36,900 nt of DNA, from positions 1-36,900 of the forward strand of contig NZ_JADEWH010000027.1 of the NCBI RefSeq assembly GCF_015207755.1. Direction: 5' to 3'. Each line of letters opens with the position of its first letter. Positions within the stretch are counted from its first letter, which is position 1. Shown here piece by piece: positions 14,111 through 22,601 of this stretch. This DNA is from Nodularia sp. LEGE 06071 (GTDB lineage: Bacteria; Cyanobacteriota; Cyanobacteriia; Cyanobacteriales; Nostocaceae). The translations under genes and the position numbers were made by a program. The notes under the pieces were generated by a model. It had not been told where the DNA came from. It saw only the letters and a list, made by a program, of their open reading frames with translations, and did not search any database.

Positions 14111-15592
14111 TTATTCATCCATTTTTCGCTCTTCTCCATACTTCCGCAGCTGCTGTAAGAGCATTTCTTGGGATGATTCGGGAATTTCTGGATTAATAAT
14201 TGGTTGGGGATTTTGTTCAAAAATATCAACAGCAGCAGGTATGGGCTTGATGTTCAGCGCCTGTTGCTTTGGTTTGAGGGTGGGAAGCTCAATTTTCGGT
14301 GTGCTAACAGGAGGCTGTTTGACAACTGGTTTGTTAACTGGAGTCTGTTTAACAGGAGGTTTGCTAACGGCTGTTTTGAGGGAGTCTAACGTAGCAGCGA
14401 CCTTTACATCTTGCTGCATTTGTTCTGTAGAAGACACCAAGCCACTTAAACCATTGACCAATTGCAGCAGATTTTGCCGGAAAGCTGGATCACCTGTCAA
14501 TTCGTCTAAATCAGAGGTAATTTTTTGGGTATTTTCAAAAGTTACCCTGGCTGAATCTAAAGTTTGCTGCATTAGCACTAGATTCTGAGGGTCATTTAAG
14601 GCTTTAGAAGCGTCGCGTAAATTGGCTGAGGCTTGGGCCGCATTTGCTGAGAGGCTTTCTAAATTGTTGAGTAATTCGCCTTGGGTAAGTTGATTAAAGG
14701 CAGGTGAGAGGCTACTGACTGTCACCCGGAGTTGGTTGCTAGTTTCAGTGATATTGTTCAAAGCACTAACTAAAGAACCCCGGTTGCTTGTCACAAGTTC
14801 ATCTAGGTTACTCAACAACCGATTAGCTTGATTGGCTGTGGAACTAAATTCACTCGCCGTCGCACCTAATTGATCGACTGTTTTAGTAGCGGATGTAGTA
14901 AGTTGATTTGTGGCTTGTTGGACTGAACTGGCCGTTGTGGAAAATGTCCCTAGTTGTTGTTGAAAGCTTTTGCTCAAAACTTGGAAATCCTGAGTCAGGG
15001 ATGCAACACCTGTGGCTGCTGCTGTTGAGCTTTCTAGAAGTCGATTCAGGTTTTGGTAAAATGCTGGGTCATTGTATGTAGTGGCTAAATTAGTGGAACT
15101 GCGAATCAGTTCATCAATGCTGATGCCAATTTGACCTTTTAACCTAGAACCATTACAAATGATCAGGCTCTCATCACAACTATTATCTAGGGGTTTGGCG
15201 ATCGCCCCAGCCGGAATAGTTTGTTTCGGTGTAATGTCGATGATACTTTCACTAATTAATCCGCTCTGATTAGCTTCAATTACGGCATCACTGGAGATTA
15301 TCAGGTCAGATGGAGCAATTTCAATTTCCACCTCTACGGCATTTGACCCTGCTTGCACTTTAGAAATATTGCCTACTTTTACACCACGATAGCGAACTGG
15401 TGCGCCTCTTTGCATCCCTCCAGCATTAGCAAATTCCACAATGAATTTGTAGGAATTACTACCAGCAGTAAATCTATTCAACCAGAGGACAATCATCACA
15501 AATGCGCCCAACCCCAGTAGTATGAGCAACCCCACTGAGCCTTCTCTTAATGTGCGCCTAGACGCAAAGCTGTTTGTTATGATATCTCGCAT
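14111..15592 (-). CDS. MCE/MlaD family lipid-transport protein
   Basis: 493 residues. An N-terminal cytosolic stretch with one membrane helix (about 19-38) is followed by an MCE domain (about 46-125, with YKFIVEFANAGGMQRGAPVR and VGNISKVQ). Residues about 165-400 are long helices of Ser/Thr/Asn/Gln-rich heptads that should form a periplasmic coiled coil, and the tail (about 405-440) is Pro/Lys/Val-rich. This is the layout of cyanobacterial/plastid TGD2-like MCE proteins, which bridge membranes for lipid import. It lies 17 bases after its ABC ATPase gene. The permease (MlaE/TGD1) is not in the window. Confidence 0.9.
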   Translation of the reverse strand: MRDIITNSFASRRTLREGSVGLLILLGLGAFVMIVLWLNRFTAGSNSYKFIVEFANAGGMQRGAPVRYRGVKVGNISKVQAGSNAVEVEIEIAPSDLIISSDAVIEANQSGLISESIIDITPKQTIPAGAIAKPLDNSCDESLIICNGSRLKGQIGISIDELIRSSTNLATTYNDPAFYQNLNRLLESSTAAATGVASLTQDFQVLSKSFQQQLGTFSTTASSVQQATNQLTTSATKTVDQLGATASEFSSTANQANRLLSNLDELVTSNRGSLVSALNNITETSNQLRVTVSSLSPAFNQLTQGELLNNLESLSANAAQASANLRDASKALNDPQNLVLMQQTLDSARVTFENTQKITSDLDELTGDPAFRQNLLQLVNGLSGLVSSTEQMQQDVKVAATLDSLKTAVSKPPVKQTPVNKPVVKQPPVSTPKIELPTLKPKQQALNIKPIPAAVDIFEQNPQPIINPEIPESSQEMLLQQLRKYGEERKMDE

Positions 15593-15609
15593 AATTTTTA
15601 TCTACCCGC

Positions 15610-16392
15610 CTACCCAGCCACCTGAATTGGTCCTTGTACACTGCCACTAATGAATTGTCTAATCAAGGGATTTTCTGTGCTATCTATGTCACTAACTCTA
15701 CCTTGCCATTGCACTTTACCTTGATAAAGAAACACTAATCTATCAGTAGTACGGCGAATGGTACTATCTTGGTGCGTCACAATGGCATAAGTACTACAGA
15801 CTCCTTGAGTCAATTGCAATTGACGAATTAAATTTTCTATCACTGTTGAGGCTATGGGGTCAAGTCCGGCTGTGGGTTCATCGTAGAGTAAAACTTCTGG
15901 CCCCTCTGTGAGATTATCAGGATTAGAGATAATCGCTCTAGCAAAACTTACTCGTTTTCGCATTCCCCCAGATAGTTCAGATGGGTAGAGATGGCTGATT
16001 CCCGTCAAACCGACCATTTCTAATTTTTCTTTAACTAGTTGTTGAATACGCGATCGCGGTATCTTGGAATGTTGATACAGTAAAAAACCCACATTTTCAT
16101 CGACTGTCAACGAATCAAACAATGCCGCCTGTTGAAACACCATCCCAATACCAATCGGATCAGCACTGTCCTCAATTAACCCATCTCGCCGTACCCCTTG
16201 CACATAAATTTCTCCGCTATCGGGAGCCATTAATCCGGCAATAATTCGTAAAACAGTGGATTTACCAGTTCCTGAAGGTCCAATAATTCCTACTGCTTCT
16301 CCCCGGTAAATCGTCAAATCCACATTATCTAAAACTTTATTGCTACCAAAGGACTTAGAAATACCTTTCAGTTCAATTAATGGTTCATTCAT
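15610..16392 (-). CDS. ABC transporter ATP-binding protein, MlaF/TGD3-like
   Basis: 260 residues. Walker A is GPSGTGKST (38-46), Q-loop VFQQAALFDSLTVDENV (about 86-102), signature LSGGMRKRVSFARA (about 140-153) and Walker B LLYDEPTAGLDP (about 169-180). The AALFDSLTV and SGGMRKR variants are characteristic of the MlaF/TGD3 group that powers MCE lipid transporters, and the next gene is an MCE protein. The start ATGAATGAACC lies at the edge of a heptad-repeat array that fills the whole 41-base gap to the divergent oxidoreductase gene, so the promoter must be in or beyond the repeats. Confidence 0.92.
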   Translation of the reverse strand: MNEPLIELKGISKSFGSNKVLDNVDLTIYRGEAVGIIGPSGTGKSTVLRIIAGLMAPDSGEIYVQGVRRDGLIEDSADPIGIGMVFQQAALFDSLTVDENVGFLLYQHSKIPRSRIQQLVKEKLEMVGLTGISHLYPSELSGGMRKRVSFARAIISNPDNLTEGPEVLLYDEPTAGLDPIASTVIENLIRQLQLTQGVCSTYAIVTHQDSTIRRTTDRLVFLYQGKVQWQGRVSDIDSTENPLIRQFISGSVQGPIQVAG

Positions 16393-16429
16393 TAGTCATT
16401 AGTCATTAGTCATTGGTCATTAGTCATTA
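16391..16429. repeat. Heptad repeat filling a divergent intergenic gap
   Basis: Five units of ATTAGTC/ATTGGTC plus a partial one. It touches the start codon of the ABC ATPase gene (16392-16390) and ends four bases before the ATG at 16434. Confidence 0.93.
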
Positions 16430-16433
16430 AAAT

Positions 16434-17972
16434 ATGAACTCAGCACTCAATACTCAGCACTCTCAAAGTGATGTCATCGTGATTGGTAGCGGTATTGGTG
16501 GGTTATGCGCTGCGGGTTTACTTGCTCGTTATGGTAAGCGGGTAATTGTGTGTGAAAGCCATGCCATCCCAGGCGGTGCAGCCCATAGTTTTAGACGACG
16601 GGAATTTGAATTTGATTCTGGTCCCTCTTTTTATTGTGGTCTTACAGATGCTCAGAGTTTGAATCCCGTCACACAAGTTCTTAAAGTTCTTGGCGAATCC
16701 CTCCAAGTTATCCCCTATGATCCACTAGGACACTACCACTTTCCTGAAGCCATTTTTGCAGTTTATGGCAATGCTGAAAAGTACCTGGCTGAGGTGGATA
16801 AAATTACGCCCCAAGGTGCTAAGGAATTTCAACAGTTTGCCGAACGTTTGTTAAAGCTATACGAGGGGATGAAAGGTATTCCCACTTTAGCTTTGAGAGC
16901 AGATTGGCAGGTGATTTTGGTATTGATGAAACGTTATTTGCCATCTTTGGCGAAAATGTTGCCTAATTTACCCCTTGTCCAGTCTTCTGTGGGCAATGTC
17001 ATGGATGCTACAGTCAAAGACCCTTGGGTACGTCGGCTCATTGACCTGGAATGCTTTTTATTGTCTGGTTTAAAGGCACACGGCACAATTGCTCCAGAGG
17101 TAGCTTTTATGTTAGGTGAACGCTCCCGTGCTGGAGTTGAGTATCCTGTGGGAGGAAGTGGTGCAATTGTCAATGCTTTGGTGCGGGGTTTAGAACGTTG
17201 GGGTGGTCAGTTACGTCTGGGCTGTCATGTAGACCAAATTCTGGTGGAATCGGGCAAAGCTGTGGGTGTAAAGTTGCAAAATGGTGAAGTTCTCAAAGCA
17301 CCGATAGTCATTTCTAATGCCACGATCTGGGATACTTACAATCACCTATTACGCCCTGAAGATTTACCTGCATCCTGTCGGCAAGTTGCATTAGAGACAC
17401 CATTTGTTGATAGTTTTATGCATTTACACTTAGGCATTAAGGCGAATGACTTAGAAAATTTAACGGGACATCATGTAGTAGTTCATGATTCAAATCAAGA
17501 TATCAGCGTACCGGGTAATACTTGCATGATTTCCATTCCCAGTGTGTGGGATGCAACCTTAGCACCAGAAGGACATCATGTGGTTCATGCTTATACTCTG
17601 GAACCTTATGTTGGGTGGGAACGAAATGATGGGTATGAAGCTCAGAAAAAAGAGAAAGCGCAAACTTTATATCGGGCTTTAGAGCGAGTTATCCCAGATA
17701 TTCGTGAGCGTGTGGTGTTAGAACTGATTGGGACACCGCTAACTCATGCTCATTATTTACGACGATATCAGGGAACTTATGGACCAGCTATAGTTGCGGG
17801 TAAGGGGATGTTTCCTGGAATGCAAACACCGATAAAAGGTTTGTATCGTGTGGGTGATAGTACTATGCCGGGAATTGGTGTACCTGCGGTAGCTGCTTCA
17901 GGGATTTTGTGTGCTAATAGTTTGGTGACTGTGCAGGAAATGGGGGAGTTATTGGATGGTTTGAAGTTTTAG
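16434..17972 (+). CDS. FAD-dependent oxidoreductase of the carotenoid isomerase/phytoene desaturase family
   Basis: 512 residues. The dinucleotide fold VIVIGSGIGGLCAAGLLARYG (about 14-34) is followed by GGAAHSFRRREFEFDSGPS, and the C-terminal FAD block reads YRVGDSTMPGIGVPAVAASG (about 475-494). This places it in the CrtI/CrtISO-like amine-oxidase superfamily, on carotenoids or related isoprenoids, but it differs from the CrtH carotene isomerase N-terminus as I recall it. The exact substrate is unknown. No alternative ATG occurs before the FAD fold, so the start is within repeats: the first ten codons (NSALNTQHS) are made by a second repeat at 16437-16463. No ribosome site is visible. Confidence 0.82.
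   Translation: MNSALNTQHSQSDVIVIGSGIGGLCAAGLLARYGKRVIVCESHAIPGGAAHSFRRREFEFDSGPSFYCGLTDAQSLNPVTQVLKVLGESLQVIPYDPLGHYHFPEAIFAVYGNAEKYLAEVDKITPQGAKEFQQFAERLLKLYEGMKGIPTLALRADWQVILVLMKRYLPSLAKMLPNLPLVQSSVGNVMDATVKDPWVRRLIDLECFLLSGLKAHGTIAPEVAFMLGERSRAGVEYPVGGSGAIVNALVRGLERWGGQLRLGCHVDQILVESGKAVGVKLQNGEVLKAPIVISNATIWDTYNHLLRPEDLPASCRQVALETPFVDSFMHLHLGIKANDLENLTGHHVVVHDSNQDISVPGNTCMISIPSVWDATLAPEGHHVVHAYTLEPYVGWERNDGYEAQKKEKAQTLYRALERVIPDIRERVVLELIGTPLTHAHYLRRYQGTYGPAIVAGKGMFPGMQTPIKGLYRVGDSTMPGIGVPAVAASGILCANSLVTVQEMGELLDGLKF
16437..16463 (+). repeat. ACTCAGC/ACTCAAT heptad repeat inside the coding start
   Basis: Units ACTCAGC, ACTCAAT, ACTCAGC, ACTC directly after the ATG of the oxidoreductase gene. 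They code for residues 2-10, an N-terminal extension not expected from the family. Confidence 0.85.
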
Positions 17973-18003
17973 GGTTGCTGAGGGGAAAGGGGTGTTTATT
18001 GCA

Positions 18004-18033
18004 CGCAGAGGCGCAGAGACGCGGAGAGGAGGA
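18004..18033. repeat. Dispersed repeat of GGCGCAGAG type (intergenic copy)
   Basis: CGCAGAGGCGCAGAGACGCG followed by GAGAGGAGG. Related copies are at 24154-24183 (inside metH) and 31431-31460. It is a common Nostoc intergenic repeat, recognised from memory. Confidence 0.75.
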
Positions 18034-18171
18034 GGTGAGAATTAGCGATTTTGAAATTTCATACTCAATTCAACAACGCCGAATATATACCTATCTTTTT
18101 TTTAAGAGAAAATCGTAGAATTTGATAGTATGGTCTATTGCCGTGTAGATAACGGGACTTTGGAGATTAAT

Positions 18172-18564
18172 ATGACAGGCGAACCCACAATTCAATTCAC
18201 CTTTGCTGTTGATAACCCAGAGTTAGATGATGAGAGACGGCAAAAAATAGCTAACAAGCTGTTGCGGGAAATTCGGGATTTGGATGAGGTGGAGAAGGCT
18301 GACCGCGCCGAAGATTTGAACCCAGAAGCGGGAAGCAAAGGTTTTGCCACTTTGATAGGAATGCTTACGGCTGAGGTGAGTCTAAAGAATGTCAAGGGTT
18401 TTTTAAGCTTTTTGGGCGATCGCCTGGGAGACAAGCCCATCAAAATCATTGTCAAGGTTGGAGATAAAGAAGTCAATATTGAAGCTAAAAGCCGACAAGA
18501 GCTATTAGAAAGTGAAAGAATAGTAAAAGCGCTTTTAGGGGAAATGGGTAGCGGGAATGGCTAA
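18172..18564 (+). CDS. EACC1-like effector-associated protein, partner of the caspase
   Basis: 130 residues, soluble. The order of elements fits the effector-associated constant component (EACC1) described beside caspase and other effectors in NTP-dependent conflict systems: two-layer strand-helix start (FTFAVDNPELDDERRQKIAN), the stretch around EVEKADRAEDLNPEAGSKG, a helix, then IKIIVKVGDKEVNIEA. The assignment is by resemblance. I chose the ATG at 18172 because GGAG lies six bases before it; an upstream in-frame ATG at 18130 has no ribosome site and would add 14 residues. The last eight bases overlap the caspase gene, so translation is coupled. Confidence 0.68.
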   Translation: MTGEPTIQFTFAVDNPELDDERRQKIANKLLREIRDLDEVEKADRAEDLNPEAGSKGFATLIGMLTAEVSLKNVKGFLSFLGDRLGDKPIKIIVKVGDKEVNIEAKSRQELLESERIVKALLGEMGSGNG

Positions 18565-19753
18565 AATAGCACTACTGATTGGAGTCAGTGAGTACGGTGA
18601 AGGTATCACTCCCCTATCATCGCCTCTTAATGATGTGGAAGCTATGCAGAGAGTTTTACAAGAGCCAAATCTGGGAGGTTTTGAGCAGGTTAAACCACTC
18701 CTTAATCCCAACGCGATCGCAATGCGAAAGGCAATTCAAACGCTGTTTAAGGAAGCTAGTAAAGAAGATTTAATATTATTCTTTTTCTCTGGTCATGGTA
18801 TTACTAATGATGAAGGTCATCTCTATTTAACAACTTGTGAGACAGCTAAAGATGACTTTGAAGCCACTGCTATAGACGCAAGTTTTATCCAAAGCCAATC
18901 AAAGAATTGTTATGCTAAAAGGCAAGTTTTAATTCTCGATGCTTGCTATAGCGGCGCTTACGCCCAAGGTTGGCGAGCAAAAAGTTTCGGTGTGGATATC
19001 AAACAGCAGCTAGGTGCTGAGGGACGGGTTGTTCTCACCTCTTCGAGTGCAACTCAAACATCTTTTGAGCAAGAAGGCTCAACCCTTTCGCTTTACACGC
19101 AATATTTAGTTGAGGGAATTGAATCTGGCGCAGCAGATAAAGACAACAGTGGCACTATTTTCATACATGAACTACACGCTTACGCTAAGGAAAAAGTTCA
19201 AACAGCAAAGCCGAATATGACTCCAGATATCATTCTGGATAAGGAAGGCTTTAATATTATCATAGCTAATGCACCAAAGAATTCAGAAGCAGAGTATCGC
19301 AAGTTTGTTGAACAATATGCCCAAAATGGTTCTCTTAGTGAATTTGCCTACTTAGTCTTAAAACCAAAACGCAAAACATTTGAACTCACAGATGAACAAG
19401 CTGAGGAAATAGAAAACGAAGTTCTAGAACCTTTTCGTAGGCGGTTGGCGAACCTGGAACTTTACAAACAAGCTTTGACTCAGGCGGTTAAGAAAAAAGA
19501 TCCTCTGGATGAGAACACTTTTAAAATACTGAAGGATTATCAGCAGGATGTTTTAGGTCTGAGGGATGAGGATGTAGAGGCAATAGAGAAAGAGATTACA
19601 TCTGCTAATGCTAGAAGTAATCAGTTCAAACAAGTTGTATCGGTTTTGTTGTTTGTGGGTGGGGTTTTTGCTGGAGGGTGGGTCTGGGGCTTGGTGTGGG
19701 TCATTTTGGGCTTTGTTATTTTAGGCTTGATTGATGGTTTACTGGAGAATTAA
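18557..19753 (+). CDS. Caspase-like (metacaspase/orthocaspase) peptidase with membrane anchor
   Basis: 398 residues. The p20-like caspase fold runs about 1-240: KIALLIGVSEY opening, catalytic His80 in FFFSGHG, catalytic Cys130 in LILDACYSGA. SSSATQTSFE (about 162-171) and the TQYLVEGIESGAAD region (about 181-194) complete the C14 domain. A helical linker (245-350) leads to one or two hydrophobic segments at about 353-394, with a short tail DGLLEN. It overlaps the EACC1-like gene by eight bases. In such systems the small partner is thought to link an activating NTPase to the caspase effector, with cell suicide or immunity as outcome. No STAND NTPase is adjacent here, so the trigger is unknown. 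Confidence 0.9.
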   Translation: MAKIALLIGVSEYGEGITPLSSPLNDVEAMQRVLQEPNLGGFEQVKPLLNPNAIAMRKAIQTLFKEASKEDLILFFFSGHGITNDEGHLYLTTCETAKDDFEATAIDASFIQSQSKNCYAKRQVLILDACYSGAYAQGWRAKSFGVDIKQQLGAEGRVVLTSSSATQTSFEQEGSTLSLYTQYLVEGIESGAADKDNSGTIFIHELHAYAKEKVQTAKPNMTPDIILDKEGFNIIIANAPKNSEAEYRKFVEQYAQNGSLSEFAYLVLKPKRKTFELTDEQAEEIENEVLEPFRRRLANLELYKQALTQAVKKKDPLDENTFKILKDYQQDVLGLRDEDVEAIEKEITSANARSNQFKQVVSVLLFVGGVFAGGWVWGLVWVILGFVILGLIDGLLEN

Positions 19754-19908
19754 GGAATCTCTTCGCTCGTGTCGAGACTTCCAAAGTGGAATATATTATG
19801 CCCCCTTGGCTCTTCACACCCAGAAGTGTCTGTTCAAAAATCAATTCGTAGTCTTATATAACCAAGTAAGTATTCATGCAAAATTAAACTGAGTATTGAA
19901 ACGAGTCT

Positions 19909-20544
19909 TTATATCTGACAAATTGCTTTTAAAACTTGTAATAATTCAACTGCACGGGGAGATTCCATAAAATTTAATAATGGCATAAGATGATAAATGG
20001 GAGGATTACCTTGTTCAATATAAACGAACTGATAAGCTCTACCGTTAGTGCTTAAACCCCAAACAGATGTTTGATTATTTAAACTTTTATAAGCGTAGGT
20101 GAGCAGTTGGGGTAAGCCTGTTGATATATCAATTTGACTATTTTTTGATTCAATTAAAAGTATCCAGAAATATACTTGAGATTTGGTATGCTTAGCTTTA
20201 CTAATAGCTAAAATATCCATCCTGCCTTTAATTGTGGTATCTTCATCTTCAACCTCAATATCAGCAATATCTTCTTCTAGGCGAATCTCAATAGGATAGC
20301 GATAAAAGCCAGCTAATCTCAGTAAGGGTGCAATAACAAGAAATTTGACCTGTCCTTCCGAAACTTTGCCAGATTTCAGGTAACGTCGAAAGTCATCTCT
20401 AATTTGTAGAAGTTCTTGGTGTTCTGCTTCTAGGAGGGGTTCCAGGGATAACAGGTGAGAAAATGATTCACTGTACCGTTCTTGAAAGCCAAACAGACGC
20501 TGAACGTCTTCTAGAGATAAATTACTAGCATTGAGAATTGTCAT
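19909..20544 (-). CDS. HsdR N-terminal-like nuclease domain protein
   Basis: 211 residues. After a helical N-terminus, GQVKFLVIAPLLRLAGF (about 64-80) leads to a PD-(D/E)xK-like core: GRMDILAI with Asp110 and ILLIESK with Glu132 and Lys134, then LPQLLTYAY and the VWGLSTNGRAYQFV strand. This matches the N-terminal nuclease domain of type I restriction subunit R, which in cyanobacteria often occurs as a free-standing protein without helicase, S or M subunits; none is seen nearby. It is probably a DNA-cleaving or DNA-binding orphan; its role is unknown. Confidence 0.78.
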   Translation of the reverse strand: MTILNASNLSLEDVQRLFGFQERYSESFSHLLSLEPLLEAEHQELLQIRDDFRRYLKSGKVSEGQVKFLVIAPLLRLAGFYRYPIEIRLEEDIADIEVEDEDTTIKGRMDILAISKAKHTKSQVYFWILLIESKNSQIDISTGLPQLLTYAYKSLNNQTSVWGLSTNGRAYQFVYIEQGNPPIYHLMPLLNFMESPRAVELLQVLKAICQI

Positions 20545-20629
20545 TGATTTCTATGGGATGTGAGTCAGGAATACTTAATTACATTAATAGCAGTTATTCC
20601 CCATTCCCTAGCTTTTTCCAAAACCATTA

Positions 20630-20655
20630 TAGAGACGTTCCATTGAACATCTCTA
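20630..20655. repeat. Hairpin repeat TAGAGACGTTC...GAACATCTCTA
   Basis: 11-base arms with one mismatch around the loop CATT. It belongs to the same dispersed family as 14037-14063 and lies between the DUF3611 and HsdR-N-like genes. Confidence 0.7.
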
Positions 20656-20673
20656 CATTCTTTATCAAAGATG

Positions 20674-21264
20674 TCAATGCTGATGCACCTTTTCTAGTAG
20701 CCACATAGAAGCAACTGTACCGAAAAAATGAGCCGCAATACCATTGATGTTAGCTACTACTATGAACACATCAAGCGCTCGAATAATCTTGTTAGGGTCA
20801 GTAATTGCGACTCCTGGGGGTTGGGATACAGCTTTTGCTATTAGCACACTGACACTGGTTCCTGCGCCTAAAATGGTGATGAATATTCCCACTAAACTAA
20901 CCAGAATACCCATGCGGATGGCTCTGGTTGTATCCGCTTTACTAGGGTGCAAAGTAGGATTAGGATTGTCTAAGCGTCTACCTATGCGCGTATAACGAAA
21001 ATCCCAAAATACGCTGAATAGCAATAATAAAATTCCCCCAACAGCCCAAAATACTCCTATTCCTAGTCCTGGATTCGATTTATCTGCAAAATTACGACCT
21101 GTAGAAGCAAACAATAATAATAAGCCAGAAACCAATGCTAGCGCCAATTGTACCCATAAGGTAATCCACCCTGTGAGACGAATTTGATTGGCGATGTTAT
21201 GAACTTTGTTTCTATTATGATGTGATGTTTCTAGCGATGATCGCGTTTCTGTTTCTGGTTCCAT
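20674..21264 (-). CDS. DUF3611 family membrane protein
   Basis: 196 residues with four hydrophobic segments (about 20-42, 57-77, 114-142 and 162-188). The pattern IANQIRLTGWITLWVQLALA, then FWDFRYTRIGRRL and ARAIR-like RAIRMG, matches DUF3611, found in cyanobacteria and plastid-bearing eukaryotes, of unknown function in thylakoid or plasma membrane. I chose ATG at 21264 (MEPETETRSS); a start at 21303 would add 13 residues with no family support. Confidence 0.8.
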   Translation of the reverse strand: MEPETETRSSLETSHHNRNKVHNIANQIRLTGWITLWVQLALALVSGLLLLFASTGRNFADKSNPGLGIGVFWAVGGILLLLFSVFWDFRYTRIGRRLDNPNPTLHPSKADTTRAIRMGILVSLVGIFITILGAGTSVSVLIAKAVSQPPGVAITDPNKIIRALDVFIVVANINGIAAHFFGTVASMWLLEKVHQH

Positions 21265-21482
21265 ATTAATTTTAGTTGTCCCCACAGTACATAATATTTG
21301 CAATGCCCTAACTCATGCACCCACCCACAGACCGAATTATCGTAAAATCTTGAGGAATAGATGAAATCAATGAACTTTTATCAAACTCCGGGATGATGAT
21401 AAATTAGTCAAAAAATTGACATAATACTCCTAGAAAACGTGATATTTAAGCCATAGGCAGCAAACCGCAAAGGATAAAGAGC

Positions 21483-21956
21483 ATGATTAGATCGTGGATG
21501 GTGATTGGGGGTGTGGCTTTTGTGATTGCCTTGGCGGCTAATTTGATTACACCAAGTGGTATCCAGTGGTTTAAGCGCTTACAAAGACCCAGATGGTTAA
21601 CTTTTGAGGGGGTGATTCCAATTATTTGGACTGTAATCTTTATTTGCGGTGCTTGGTCAGCTTATATTGTTTGGGAAAGCAACCCAGGAACTACCACAAC
21701 TTGGCTACTTATGGGTTTATATTTACTACTAGAAATAGTGACTATTGCCTATACACCTGTCATGTTTCGGTTGCGTAGTCTGCGGGTGGGGACAATTTTG
21801 GGAGGCACAGGTTTGGTGATTTGCCTAATATTAACACTAGCAGTTTTACCTGTTTCTACTTCCGCAGCATTGTTGTTAGTTCCCTATTTGCTCTGGAGTC
21901 CCATCGGTACTTATACCACTTGGAAAATGATTAACCTTAATCCTCAAGATGCGTAA
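21483..21956 (+). CDS. TspO/MBR family membrane protein
   Basis: 157 residues with five predicted membrane helices. FKRLQRPRWLTFEGVIPIIWTVIF near the N-terminus and YLLWSPIGTYTTW near the C-terminus match the TspO/MBR (translocator protein) family, which binds tetrapyrroles and related ligands. The member is divergent, so ligand and role are not certain. Its 3' end overlaps the convergent fibrillin gene by 20 bases. Confidence 0.78.
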   Translation: MIRSWMVIGGVAFVIALAANLITPSGIQWFKRLQRPRWLTFEGVIPIIWTVIFICGAWSAYIVWESNPGTTTTWLLMGLYLLLEIVTIAYTPVMFRLRSLRVGTILGGTGLVICLILTLAVLPVSTSAALLLVPYLLWSPIGTYTTWKMINLNPQDA

Positions 21957-22599
21957 AATTTGCCGGTAAATCATCAGCTTTACTCAAAATGAATAAACTA
22001 CCATCTCCGCCACGTCCAATTCTGAAATTTTCATCTAAATAAGTAATATCAAGAGTAGGAACTCTACCTTGGGGACCCTTAGCAGGAATTACTTTAAAGG
22101 GGTCAAATTGGGGAGTGTCAAAGCCAAATATCTTCTCAATGGATAGATAACGTTTGTCAAAATTTACATTGATACGTTGATTCGGTAAAGGCGATAAATT
22201 ATCTGTGGCTGGTGCAAAACTAGCTGTTACTTTCACATATCCCGAAACTATTCCCAGAGGATGTTTCACAAATGCCAAGTTGAAAAATAGTTTATTGGTA
22301 ACATCAATGACTTGATAAACTTCACCCAACTGTAATCCTAACGGTAGGGAATCTAAAGAACGGATTTCTCTAGCTGTGGAGTATAGCAATTTCCAAGCAC
22401 CATTGAGCAAAGAAATAGCGTTTAAGAGGGGTTGGGGATGAGGATTACAATTTTCTAGTTCCGTGGTTAATTGGGCGATTTCTGCGGCTGAGGTTTTATC
22501 TAGCTTCAAATCGGTGAGAGGAGAACTGAGATTGCTTTTGGTTTGCATCTCCTCTAGGGAAGCTTGTAGTTTTTGCTTTAATGAAAGTGGATTATTCAA
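21937..22599 (-). CDS. PAP/fibrillin (plastoglobulin) family protein
   Basis: 220 residues. The core starts with NGAWKLLYSTA (about 66-76) and continues through GEVYQVID, VKHPLGIVSGYVKVTASF and a C-terminal TYLDENFRIGRGGDGSLFIL, the typical PAP/fibrillin ending. These lipocalin-like proteins associate with plastoglobules or thylakoids and protect against photo-oxidative stress. The start lies two bases after the stop of the VanX-like gene, so it is the second gene of a two-gene operon. Confidence 0.93.
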   Translation of the reverse strand: MNNPLSLKQKLQASLEEMQTKSNLSSPLTDLKLDKTSAAEIAQLTTELENCNPHPQPLLNAISLLNGAWKLLYSTAREIRSLDSLPLGLQLGEVYQVIDVTNKLFFNLAFVKHPLGIVSGYVKVTASFAPATDNLSPLPNQRINVNFDKRYLSIEKIFGFDTPQFDPFKVIPAKGPQGRVPTLDITYLDENFRIGRGGDGSLFILSKADDLPANFTHLED

Positions 22600-22601
22600 G
22601 G

